64,000 nt of DNA from CAITZA01 sp937915285. GTDB taxonomy: Bacteria; Desulfobacterota; Desulfomonilia; Desulfomonilales; Desulfomonilaceae. The stretch is taken from positions 46,960 through 110,959 of the forward strand of contig DAISIV010000007.1 in the NCBI GenBank assembly GCA_036821825.1. Reading direction: 5' to 3'. The notes beneath the pieces were generated by a model. The model worked only from the letters and a program-made list of their open reading frames with translations. It was not told the origin of the DNA and searched no databases. Below are positions 8,710 through 16,835 of this stretch, piece after piece (the stretch's first letter is position 1; every line of letters begins with the position of its first letter). The position numbers and the translations under genes are program-made.

Positions 8710-9486
8710 ATGATGAGAAAAACATTTGTTATTTTTGCGATACTGGCGCTCTATGCTGCCCTGGATCATGTTGTTTTTGCCCAGGATACTGCCGGAGAGA
8801 TTGCCACTCTTCAAGCTCAAATCGAGCGTCTTCGAACCTTGGTGAGCATTGCGTCTGAAGAGGTGGACAAAACTAAGACACAGAGCCTTCAGGCCCTCGA
8901 AACGCAGATGCGTAGCTGGCAGAGCCAAATAACCAACATTGATAACCAGATATCGAGGTTGGATCAGCAGATCGCAGAGGCGTCCGATCAGCAGAAAAGC
9001 TCCCTCATCCAGTCATTGAGCAATATGTTGAGACAGAAGGCGGCGGTAGACGCTGCGATGGTAAGGTTGCGTCTGCAGATGGATGAGGAAGGCAAAAAAT
9101 ACTCGGAAGAAAAATCAATTCTTTTAGGTGATTACAACAAGAACATTGACACATTGAATTCCCAGTTGGAACAACTGGTCAAGATTGATTGTTGCATCAA
9201 CGGCGCCTGCGAGAAGAAAACTGCCCCCGAATGTGTCGCGGCCGGTGGAAAAAAAGTCTCAGACTGCGCGTCAGAATGTGTCAGGATTAGTTGCTGCAAG
9301 GACGGCGCAGCCACACAGATGACCCGCTCGGAATGCTCAGCCTCCGGCGGTAAAGAAGTCGCTTACGCATCCTACGAGTGCGAAGTTTACAAATGTAAGA
9401 AAGCTACCGGTGAGTGTGTTGACTCGACGAGGGCGGAATGCGAGAAAAGCGGTGGCACTGTCGGGAGCAAAACCGACTGCCCCTGA
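8710..9486 (+). CDS. Secreted coiled-coil protein with three Cys-rich repeats, function unknown
   Basis: I do not recognise the family. From the ATG at 8710 (GGAGAGGAG just upstream) the protein has 258 residues. It starts with a signal peptide (MMRKTFVIFAILALYAA, then VFAQ as a likely cleavage site), followed by ~130 residues of heptad-like, Gln/Glu-rich coiled coil. The last ~95 residues contain three related Cys-rich units: each starts with Cys-Cys or Cys-Lys, has an EC or AEC at mid-repeat followed by a small Gly pair (AAGGKK, ASGGKE, KSGGTV), and ends on Cys. About 16 Cys in a secreted protein suggest disulfides or metal ligands. It appears to be a single-gene unit, with a hairpin after the stop. 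Confidence 0.8.
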   Translation: MMRKTFVIFAILALYAALDHVVFAQDTAGEIATLQAQIERLRTLVSIASEEVDKTKTQSLQALETQMRSWQSQITNIDNQISRLDQQIAEASDQQKSSLIQSLSNMLRQKAAVDAAMVRLRLQMDEEGKKYSEEKSILLGDYNKNIDTLNSQLEQLVKIDCCINGACEKKTAPECVAAGGKKVSDCASECVRISCCKDGAATQMTRSECSASGGKEVAYASYECEVYKCKKATGECVDSTRAECEKSGGTVGSKTDCP

Positions 9487-9792
9487 ACCCCGTTCTCACC
9501 GAAAAGTTAAGTCTACCCGAAACGATAGAAAACTCAGTTTTCCCACCCATTCAAACAGATGTTCCGGTTAAATTCCGGGGCATCTGTTAAAGCCATTTCC
9601 AGGCTCCAATCACTGCGACCCCACGAAAAATAAGATACCCATTTCTAGGAAACTGAGACACGTTTACGCCAGAAAATGCTGTCATTCCGTTTTACCCTGA
9701 AATGAATCTGGAATTATGTTGAAGAAGAAATTGGCGTAGTGTTACACTAAAGCCCTGACTAAAAACGGCGCTGAACTTTCTGCAGGAATGTT
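9487..9792. other. Intergenic region with one terminator-like hairpin
   Basis: 306 bases between the Cys-rich protein and the hybrid kinase. Apart from the hairpin at 9556-9586 and a poor ribosome binding site (GCAGGA) before the kinase ATG, nothing was recognised. Confidence 0.4.
9556..9590 (+). terminator. Probable terminator hairpin after the Cys-rich protein
   Basis: CAGATGTTCCGG (9556-9567) pairs with CCGGGGCATCTG (9575-9586) over 12 positions including two G-U pairs, with loop TTAAATT. Only TT and then AAAG follow, so the U tract is weak. Confidence 0.5.
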
Positions 9793-12700
9793 ATGCCCGT
9801 CCCGTTAAATGACAAGGCTTATCAAAAGCGCAACAAGTCCGTGTCGCTTAGGGCTTTCCTTACCCGACTGATCTGGTTGTGTATTCTGCCCCTCCTAATC
9901 CTTACGGTTTACCTCGTTGCAGACCATCTGGCCACACTGAAAAATTACAGTGATTCATCTGCCAAGGACCTGGCGCATAACATCACAAATGCTGTGGATA
10001 GGAATCTTGCTTCCAGTATAACCTCTCTGCAGGCCCTATCAAATTCGCCCTTGCTAGATGATCCTGCGCGCATGGAAGAAGTGTACGGGGAAGCCCTGGC
10101 TTTTTGGAAGAGCTACCGCAATCACATAGTCCTGGCAGACCTCTCGTCACAAATGATTTTCAACACCCGGCTACCTTTTGGTTCCAAGTTGCCCAATCTC
10201 CCGGTTCCAAAGGGTTTTGCGGCCGCTCCTTATGTGTTGAAGACAGGAAAACCGGCTGTAGGGGATATGTTTTTGGGGCCTGTCGCCAAAGAGCCCATGA
10301 TCGCAGTCGTGGTACCTGTGATCAGGGAGGCCAAGATAAGGTTTCTGATCCTCAACGCCATAGAGACCAGACACTTTCGCGAGATAATAGACGAAATGGC
10401 GGTACCACAAGATTGGAGTGTCACCCTATATGACGGCAAAGGGGACGTGATAGCCAGTCGGGAGTCTTCGATTCTTTTGGATGGTGGCGCTCCCGAAGTA
10501 GCAGCCAAGAGTTTCGAAGTACCGTCCCGTCTGTCGCACTGGCGCTTGGTTTTGAATGTGCCATATTCGTCATACACTTCCCCTCTCATCTCATCAGCTG
10601 TCGCAATGGGCTTGGCAGTAATCGGCGCCATCCTTGTCGGGGTAATGGGAGGTAGTTTGGCAGGCAGGGGTCTGTCCCGTTCGGTAGAAGCCCTCTCCAT
10701 GGCAGAAATTGTCAATGAGCCTCATCCGTTGATCACAGAAATAGAAGACGTCCGGGAGAAGTTAGTGGCCGCTGTAGAGGCTAGAGAATCAGCCATGGCT
10801 TCCCGACTGGAAGTCGAAGACCGTTTTCGAAAGTTGTTTGAGGCATCGCCGGTTCCGATGAGTCTCGTCAGCACAGAAGGGGTTGTTATCGAAATCAATG
10901 AGAGGTTCATCAGGGCGTTTGGGTACAGCCGGGAAGATCTACCGACACTGGCGAGCTGGAGGTCTGTGGCTTATCCCGATCCGGAATACCACAAATGGGT
11001 GGTTTCCTCCTGGAAAGACGCCATAAACCAGGCCTTGACGGAAAATGTTGACATTCCATCAATGGAATATCACATAACGTGCAAGGACGGCGCAAAAAGG
11101 ATAGTGCTTGTGTCGGGGGTTATCATCGGAGATGAGATCCTGACCACATTTTTTGACATAACGGAGAGGAAGCAGGTTGAAAAAGCCCTGCTTGATAGTG
11201 AGCTGAGATTCAGGATACTTGCAGATGGCGCATTTGAGGGTGTTGTCATAAGCAGAGACGGCAAATTTCTGGATTTCAATGATGTATTTGGTCGCATGAT
11301 AGGTTACTCGCAGGCGGAACTGGCGGGATCGGAAGTGATCAACCTTGTGGCTCCGGAATTTCGTGAGACAGTGATGTCCCAGATTCGTTCGAATAGTGAG
11401 GAGGCTTATGAAGCCACCATCGTTAGTCGAGATGGCGCCAATATACCCGTCCAGATTCGCGCAAAAATTATTCCTTATGAAGGAGGACTTGCGCGGTTAG
11501 CGTCTGTCCGAGACATTCAGGCCGCCAAGAAAGCCGAAGATGTTCAAAGACGTCTGGCTACGGCAATAACGCAGGCTGCAGAAGCTATCCTGATAACTGA
11601 TTCTGAAGGAACGATCCAGTATGTAAATCCTTCTCTCGAGAGAATCTCAGGTTTCTCGGCAGAGGAATTAATCGGAAAAAATCCCAGGGTTTTTAAGAGC
11701 GGAGAGCATGACTATTTGTTTTACAGGGAATTGTGGGACACCATAAAATCCGGGGCAATCTGGTCGGGCCGACTTACCAACAGGCGCAAGGACGGAAAAC
11801 TGTATTTTGAAGAGGCAACGATCTCCCCTGTCAAAGACAACACCGGAAAGATAGTGAGCTTTGTGGCGGTCAAACGTGATGTCACCGAATACCTGTCATT
11901 GACCAGGCAGTTGTTCCAAGCCCAAAAACTGGAAGCCATAGGAACCCTGGCTGGGGGAATAGCTCATGATTTCAATAATATCCTGCAGATCTGCCTGGGA
12001 TATTCACAATTGCTGGCCGATGACAAGAGTCTTCCGGCCGGACTCAGGGACGATGCTCTGAATATTTACGAAGCCTCCAGAAGAGGCGCCGATCTTGTGC
12101 ATAGGTTGCTAACATTCAGCAAAAAGAAGGAGAGCAAGCCAGAAGCGCTAGACCTAAACAAGAGAATCAATGAAATGAAAAAAATGCTTACCAGGACTAT
12201 ATCTAAAACAATAAGCATTGAATTGATTCTCTCGGATGACCTGGCCAAAATACACGCCGACCCTACTCAGATTGATCAAGTAATCATGAATGTGGTGGTC
12301 AATGCGCGTGACGCCATGCCGGAAGGTGGCAAGCTGACTGTAGAGACTGCCAACATCTTTCTGAGTCCCGAGTACGCCAAGACTCACCTCTATGTTAATC
12401 CGGGTCCCTACGTTTTACTGATGCTGACGGATACCGGAACCGGAATGGATGAACAGACGATGTCTCGCATCTTTGAACCTTTTTACACAACCAAGGAACA
12501 TGGACAGGGAACCGGTCTAGGATTGTCGGTCGTGTTTGGAATAGTTGAACAGCATGGCGGGTTTATACGTTATTACAGCGAGCCGGGACTAGGCACTACC
12601 TGTAAGATATATTTTCCGGCCATGGAATGTGAATCCGAACTTCCAAGAGCTGACTTAAAAATCACTCCATCGGGCGGTACAGAAACAGTCATGGTGGTGG

Positions 12701-13050
12701 ATGACGAAGATCAGATAATAGAATACTTGTCGAGAGCGCTTGAAAAATCAGGTTATTCGATAATTATTGCCAGAAATGGGTATGAAGCGCTGGAAGTTTT
12801 TGAAAAGCGTCGTGAGGAAATATCGGCAATAATACTTGACCTCGTGATGCCTCAGATGGATGGAAGTCAATGCCTTAAAGAGCTGTTGAAACTTGACCCA
12901 GGAGTAAAGGTCATAATCTCCAGCGGTTTCTCTGCAAACGGAAAAATCAGGGATGTCGTTAAAGAAGGAGCCAAAGGTTTTGTTGTCAAACCTTTTGACG
13001 TGGCTCAGATACTGTCCCTTTTAAGAGATATAATTGACGGGAAGCACTAA
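9793..13050 (+). CDS. Membrane hybrid histidine kinase: Cache-like sensor, three PAS, HisKA, HATPase, receiver
   Basis: 1085 residues. A first membrane helix (~27-47), a ~220-residue periplasmic segment that looks like a double-Cache sensor, and a second helix (~270-293) come first. PAS-type domains follow at ~345-460, ~470-590 and ~595-715 (third one with GTIQYVNPSLERISGFSAEE). HisKA carries the phosphorylated H725 in AGGIAHDFNN. The ATPase has N-box and G-box motifs (NVVVNARDAMPEGG, GQGTGLGLSVVFGIVEQHGG). The C-terminal receiver has phosphoacceptor D1016 (LDLVMPQMDG). The DFNN form and C-terminal receiver are typical of orphan hybrid kinases in Desulfobacterota. No output regulator lies downstream. 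It could feed the diguanylate cyclase upstream, but nothing in sequence proves it. Confidence 0.93.
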   Translation: MPVPLNDKAYQKRNKSVSLRAFLTRLIWLCILPLLILTVYLVADHLATLKNYSDSSAKDLAHNITNAVDRNLASSITSLQALSNSPLLDDPARMEEVYGEALAFWKSYRNHIVLADLSSQMIFNTRLPFGSKLPNLPVPKGFAAAPYVLKTGKPAVGDMFLGPVAKEPMIAVVVPVIREAKIRFLILNAIETRHFREIIDEMAVPQDWSVTLYDGKGDVIASRESSILLDGGAPEVAAKSFEVPSRLSHWRLVLNVPYSSYTSPLISSAVAMGLAVIGAILVGVMGGSLAGRGLSRSVEALSMAEIVNEPHPLITEIEDVREKLVAAVEARESAMASRLEVEDRFRKLFEASPVPMSLVSTEGVVIEINERFIRAFGYSREDLPTLASWRSVAYPDPEYHKWVVSSWKDAINQALTENVDIPSMEYHITCKDGAKRIVLVSGVIIGDEILTTFFDITERKQVEKALLDSELRFRILADGAFEGVVISRDGKFLDFNDVFGRMIGYSQAELAGSEVINLVAPEFRETVMSQIRSNSEEAYEATIVSRDGANIPVQIRAKIIPYEGGLARLASVRDIQAAKKAEDVQRRLATAITQAAEAILITDSEGTIQYVNPSLERISGFSAEELIGKNPRVFKSGEHDYLFYRELWDTIKSGAIWSGRLTNRRKDGKLYFEEATISPVKDNTGKIVSFVAVKRDVTEYLSLTRQLFQAQKLEAIGTLAGGIAHDFNNILQICLGYSQLLADDKSLPAGLRDDALNIYEASRRGADLVHRLLTFSKKKESKPEALDLNKRINEMKKMLTRTISKTISIELILSDDLAKIHADPTQIDQVIMNVVVNARDAMPEGGKLTVETANIFLSPEYAKTHLYVNPGPYVLLMLTDTGTGMDEQTMSRIFEPFYTTKEHGQGTGLGLSVVFGIVEQHGGFIRYYSEPGLGTTCKIYFPAMECESELPRADLKITPSGGTETVMVVDDEDQIIEYLSRALEKSGYSIIIARNGYEALEVFEKRREEISAIILDLVMPQMDGSQCLKELLKLDPGVKVIISSGFSANGKIRDVVKEGAKGFVVKPFDVAQILSLLRDIIDGKH

Positions 13051-13349
13051 TTCCACTTTCAATCTTGATCCCCATCGCAACTCCTCCTCAAAGTAGTCCA
13101 ATCAATCCTTGATTCATTCGTGTTTTCGGCATTTGCGGGACTCGTCTTTTCCTACCTGGAAAAAGAAACTGTCAAACCTCGTAAATTTTCGAGTTGTTGG
13201 ATTCCCTGCTTTACATCAGAGTGCAAACATAAGCGATGGAGTTTTTGAAGAGGCTCCTGTCGCTTGGTTTCACCCGGCCCTACAGCCTTTAAATGAGATA
13301 GCCCTTGATGGTCAAGCAAGTGGACCTAATTGGAAATGAGGAGAAAGAA
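13051..13349. other. Intergenic region, no gene seen
   Basis: About 300 bases between the hybrid kinase and the sulfatase-like gene. A 76-codon open frame here lacks a good ribosome binding site and protein-like composition. GAGGAG at 13338-13343 is the ribosome binding site of the following gene. Confidence 0.4.
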
Positions 13350-14876
13350 ATGACTCAACCGGCCATAAAGAACGTGGTTTTCATCATGCTGGACACCTTG
13401 CAGTACAATTATTTGGGATGTTACGGCAATACCACAATCAAGACCCCTAATATTGATCGCTTTGCCCGAAACGGCTTCCTCTTTGAGAACGCCTATAGCG
13501 AAGGACTGCCGACAGTGCCTGTTCGACGCGCCCTAATGACCGGCAGATTCACGCTGCCATTTGGTGGCTGGCAGCCTCTGGCGCACGAAGACACAACGGT
13601 AACGGACATTCTCTGGGGTAGGAAGGTGCAAACGGCTCTGGTCTATGACACTCCACCCATGCGTCTTCCCAAATACGGTTATTCCCGCGGTTTTGACTAT
13701 GTGAAGTTCTGTCCCGGCCATGAACTGGATCATACAATCAACCAGGATGATGCGCTTGACCCGGGAATGAAAGCCATTGATTACACCACGCAAACGATGG
13801 TCTACAACGAGAAAGGTGAACTTATCGACGACGCCAGCGCGGCTCTTTTGAAAGAGATAGACTGTTTCCTCAAAATCCGACAGCACTGGAGGTCTGAAGA
13901 TGACAATTACATTAGCGTTGTAGCCGGCGAAGCAGATAGATGGCTTCGTGACATACGTATCAAGACACGGCCTTTCATGCTGTGGATCGATTCTTTCGAT
14001 CCTCATGAGCCCTGGGATCCCCCATCAGTTTGGACCAAAGAGCCATGCCCATATAACCCTGACTGGAAAGGTAACCCTATATTACTTGCTCCCTGGACAC
14101 CTGTTGAAGGTCGAATCACTGATGAGGAATGCGAACATGTCAGGGCGCTTTACTCGGAGAATGTGGAACTGGTGGACAAGCAAATAGGTAAGCTCCTGAA
14201 TTCAATTAGAGATCAGGGACTCTGGGACGAGACCATGATTATTATTACCTCTGACCATGGGCAGCCGATGGGTAAGGGGGAACATGGTCACGGAATAATG
14301 CGCAAGTGTCGTCCCTGGCCGTACGAGGAATTGGTTCATGTTCCGCTGATGATTCACGTGCCCGGCCTTGAGGGTGGCAAGCGCATCAAGGGATTTGTCC
14401 AGAATGTTGACATAGCCCCAACTATCCTGAGCGCTCTCAATCTCTACGAGGAAAATAATTCACTCGACGGTGGTCACGGGTTCCCCGTTTATGGATGCAT
14501 TGACATGCAAGGCCAGAATCTCATTCCGCTGATGAAAGGTGAAGTCGACAAGGTTAGGGATTTTGCAATCGCAGGTTACTACGGCATGTCATGGTCGATC
14601 ATCACCGAAGATTACAGCTACATTCACTGGTTGCTCAAGAACGCTAGCCAGAGAGATTACGCCAACGTGAACACTCCTGGCAAAGAGATCATGAAAAATG
14701 AAGCAATGTGGTCTTGCACGGCAGGAGCCAAGCAGGAAGTCCCTGAAGGGGATGAGCTTTATGATCGTCGTAAGGATCCCAAACAGCTGAACAACATCAT
14801 AGCTCAAAATGAAGAAGTGGCTAGTGATCTCCTCAAACAGCTAAAACTCTACATTGGCGAACTAAAAACCATGTAA
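13350..14876 (+). CDS. Sulfatase-family hydrolase with Thr at the nucleophile position
   Basis: 508 residues from the ATG at 13350, chosen for GAGGAG seven bases upstream. It has the alkaline phosphatase superfamily layout: a metal Asp in MLDTLQYNYLGCYGN, the nucleophile region NAYSEG..TVPVRRALMTGR, FDPHEPW in the middle, and the second metal site SDHGQPMGKGEHGHG. Sulfatases have Cys or Ser in (C/S)xPxR, oxidised to formylglycine. Here it is T55-V-P-V-R, so formylglycine cannot form in the usual way. A phosphodiesterase, phosphonate or other ester hydrolase using Thr is as likely as a sulfatase. There is no signal peptide, so it is probably cytosolic. It leads a cluster with a thioredoxin-like protein and an MFS transporter. 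Confidence 0.85.
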   Translation: MTQPAIKNVVFIMLDTLQYNYLGCYGNTTIKTPNIDRFARNGFLFENAYSEGLPTVPVRRALMTGRFTLPFGGWQPLAHEDTTVTDILWGRKVQTALVYDTPPMRLPKYGYSRGFDYVKFCPGHELDHTINQDDALDPGMKAIDYTTQTMVYNEKGELIDDASAALLKEIDCFLKIRQHWRSEDDNYISVVAGEADRWLRDIRIKTRPFMLWIDSFDPHEPWDPPSVWTKEPCPYNPDWKGNPILLAPWTPVEGRITDEECEHVRALYSENVELVDKQIGKLLNSIRDQGLWDETMIIITSDHGQPMGKGEHGHGIMRKCRPWPYEELVHVPLMIHVPGLEGGKRIKGFVQNVDIAPTILSALNLYEENNSLDGGHGFPVYGCIDMQGQNLIPLMKGEVDKVRDFAIAGYYGMSWSIITEDYSYIHWLLKNASQRDYANVNTPGKEIMKNEAMWSCTAGAKQEVPEGDELYDRRKDPKQLNNIIAQNEEVASDLLKQLKLYIGELKTM

Positions 14877-14948
14877 TTTCAACTTGTAGGGCTTGGGGAC
14901 TTGTTCTTGGGACTCCAGGCCCCTACTACCTCAAAGGATACTGTCAAG

Positions 14949-15254
14949 ATGGAAAGCTTAACCGACGCTACTTATAAGGAGCGGCTAGCCGCTACGGATG
15001 CGGGAGCCTGCATATTCATCAAGAAATTGTGCCCGCATTGCAAAAACATGTTGAAGGTCTTGGAGAAATTCAGCGCTCTTCAGCCTGGCGTGTCGCTGAT
15101 GACCATAGATATCGAAGAGAATGTCGAGTCTGCCAAGGCCTTTGAGGCCGAACGCGCTCCAACCGTGCTGATAGTCAAACAAGGAAAAGTGGTTGGTTCA
15201 AAGGCTGGATTGATGAACCCCAAAGAGATGTTGGCATTTTATCAAAGCGTCTAG
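14949..15254 (+). CDS. Thioredoxin-like protein with CPHC active site
   Basis: 101 residues from the ATG at 14949. One thioredoxin fold: CIFIKKLCPHCKNML with the redox pair C28-P-H-C31, IDIEENVESAKAFE in the middle, and the cis-Pro segment ERAPTVLIVKQGKVVG. It has no signal peptide and so should be a cytosolic dithiol reductant or glutaredoxin-like protein. CPHC is found in DsbA and in some thioredoxins. An alternative TTG start at 14901 would add 16 residues without a fold role. It sits between the sulfatase-like gene (72-base gap) and the MFS gene (26-base gap) and is probably co-transcribed. Confidence 0.88.
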   Translation: MESLTDATYKERLAATDAGACIFIKKLCPHCKNMLKVLEKFSALQPGVSLMTIDIEENVESAKAFEAERAPTVLIVKQGKVVGSKAGLMNPKEMLAFYQSV

Positions 15255-15280
15255 TCAATAGTAATGAGATTGGAGAGAGT

Positions 15281-16660
15281 ATGGTTAACTCACAGAGTGA
15301 CATCCCACCTGGAGGAGCTGTCAATCCGGCAGATAAGCAAGGAAGATTCTCAAACAATTATTTTGATGGCCTGCCGGTCCGCGGCATACATAAGATGCTG
15401 TTTTTTCTTATCATGGCCGCTTATTTTTTTGAACAGTTTGACAACTGGAACTTTGGATTCATAGCCCCTGCTCTAGCGCAATCCTGGGGGCTCAAACCAA
15501 CGGACATCGCTACCATCCTTTTCTGGTACTTTATTGGTATGACTTCCGGTGGATTCTTGGGAGGAGTTGTTTCGGACTTCATAGGCCGCAGAAAAACATT
15601 CCTAGCGTCCATCATCATTTTCTCAGTCTCTTCCATCATCACCGGGCATACGGATAATTTTATCGTTTTCACAATATTTCGGGCCTTGACCGGTTTTGGT
15701 GTGTTTTGCATGATGGTCACTTCCCAGGCCTATATAGCTGAAATGGCTCCTGCGGAGAGCCGGGGCATGTGGCAGGGGAGGGTGGCGGCAATAGGCTTTT
15801 GCGCTGTCCCGGTAGTAGCCTTTATATGCCGGTTGGTCATCCCAATGTCAGAAGACGCCTGGAGATACATTTTCTACGCAGGTGGTTTGGGTCTAGTAAC
15901 TTTTGCCCTCGGATTGAAATACCTCAAAGAGTCTCCGAGGTGGCTGGTGGCTCATGGAAGGATCAAGGAAGCGGAAGAAATTACAACATTTTTGACCGGG
16001 AAAGACATCGACCTGTCCGAGGCGGCTAAACTAGTGCCACCCAAAATAGCAGTCTCTGACGTGCTAATCGGCATGTTCACCCGGAAATACATCGGTAGGA
16101 CCTTACTCCTGATGCTGTTGTTTGTTTGCATAACGCCAGCCGGATTCTTGTTGACAACCTGGACTACCCAATTATTAAAAATGCTCGGTTTCTCAGTAGC
16201 CGACAGTCTGACAGCCATGACCATAATCAGTATTGGTGTGCCAGCGGGTTGTTTTCTCAATTCGATAGTGTCCGACATGGGGGGACGAAAACTGCCTCTG
16301 GCGATTCTGGGCGTGCTAGCCGCAGTCTCATCATTCATTTTCGGTGGAATGAGTTCCCTGATGCTGCTCACCCTAGCTGGTTTTATGGTCACAGTATTCA
16401 ACATGGCGCTCAATTTTACACTTTTTTCTTATACGGCTGAATCCTACCCCACCAGAATGAGAAATACCGCTACCGGTTTTCATAATGGATTGGCTAGACT
16501 TTCCGTTTCAGCCTCCCAGCCCCTAATACCCATGATACATGCGGCTTACGGGTTTGTGGGAATCTTCACCTCGGTTGCCATCCTGTTCTTCCTGCCTGTG
16601 ATCCCACTATTGATATGGGGCAAGAAAACGGGCGGAAAAAGTCTTGAGGAAATCGAATAG
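15281..16660 (+). CDS. MFS transporter, sugar/organic-acid porter type
   Basis: 459 residues with about 12 membrane helices. MFS signatures are the loop 2-3 motif GGVVSDFIGRRKTF (consensus GxLaDrxGRRk), PAESRGMWQGR in the loop 4-5 region, and LKESPRWLVAHGR after helix 6, a hallmark of the sugar-porter and aromatic/carboxylic acid groups. It probably imports an organic substrate by H+ symport. The ATG follows GGAGAGAGT. It is the last gene of the run with the sulfatase-like hydrolase and thioredoxin-like protein, so it may import the hydrolase substrate or handle its product. A strong terminator follows. Confidence 0.92.
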   Translation: MVNSQSDIPPGGAVNPADKQGRFSNNYFDGLPVRGIHKMLFFLIMAAYFFEQFDNWNFGFIAPALAQSWGLKPTDIATILFWYFIGMTSGGFLGGVVSDFIGRRKTFLASIIIFSVSSIITGHTDNFIVFTIFRALTGFGVFCMMVTSQAYIAEMAPAESRGMWQGRVAAIGFCAVPVVAFICRLVIPMSEDAWRYIFYAGGLGLVTFALGLKYLKESPRWLVAHGRIKEAEEITTFLTGKDIDLSEAAKLVPPKIAVSDVLIGMFTRKYIGRTLLLMLLFVCITPAGFLLTTWTTQLLKMLGFSVADSLTAMTIISIGVPAGCFLNSIVSDMGGRKLPLAILGVLAAVSSFIFGGMSSLMLLTLAGFMVTVFNMALNFTLFSYTAESYPTRMRNTATGFHNGLARLSVSASQPLIPMIHAAYGFVGIFTSVAILFFLPVIPLLIWGKKTGGKSLEEIE

Positions 16661-16689
16661 ACCTACAGCCGATTGAACTTGAACAGAAA

Positions 16690-16728
16690 GGGGAAACCGG
16701 GAATCAATTCGGTTTCCCCTCCGTTTTG
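16690..16728 (+). terminator. Intrinsic terminator between convergent MFS and DASS genes
   Basis: GGGGAAACCG (16690-16699) pairs perfectly with CGGTTTCCCC (16710-16719), followed by TCCGTTTT. Stability and position suit the MFS transcript. On the other strand the T tract is interrupted, but some bidirectional action is possible. Confidence 0.8.
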
Positions 16729-16835
16729 AAGCTGAAATCTGAAAACTGATAGGGATGATCTGTGAATGAATTGGGGGCATGACGCCCCCAGGTGATAATG
16801 GTCCAGGATTTGATTGGGGTTCACAAGTTGCCTGA

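Noticed and set aside
13109..13339. 76-codon open frame before the sulfatase-like gene
   Set aside because: No ribosome binding site and low-quality composition; the GAGGAG site belongs to the following gene.
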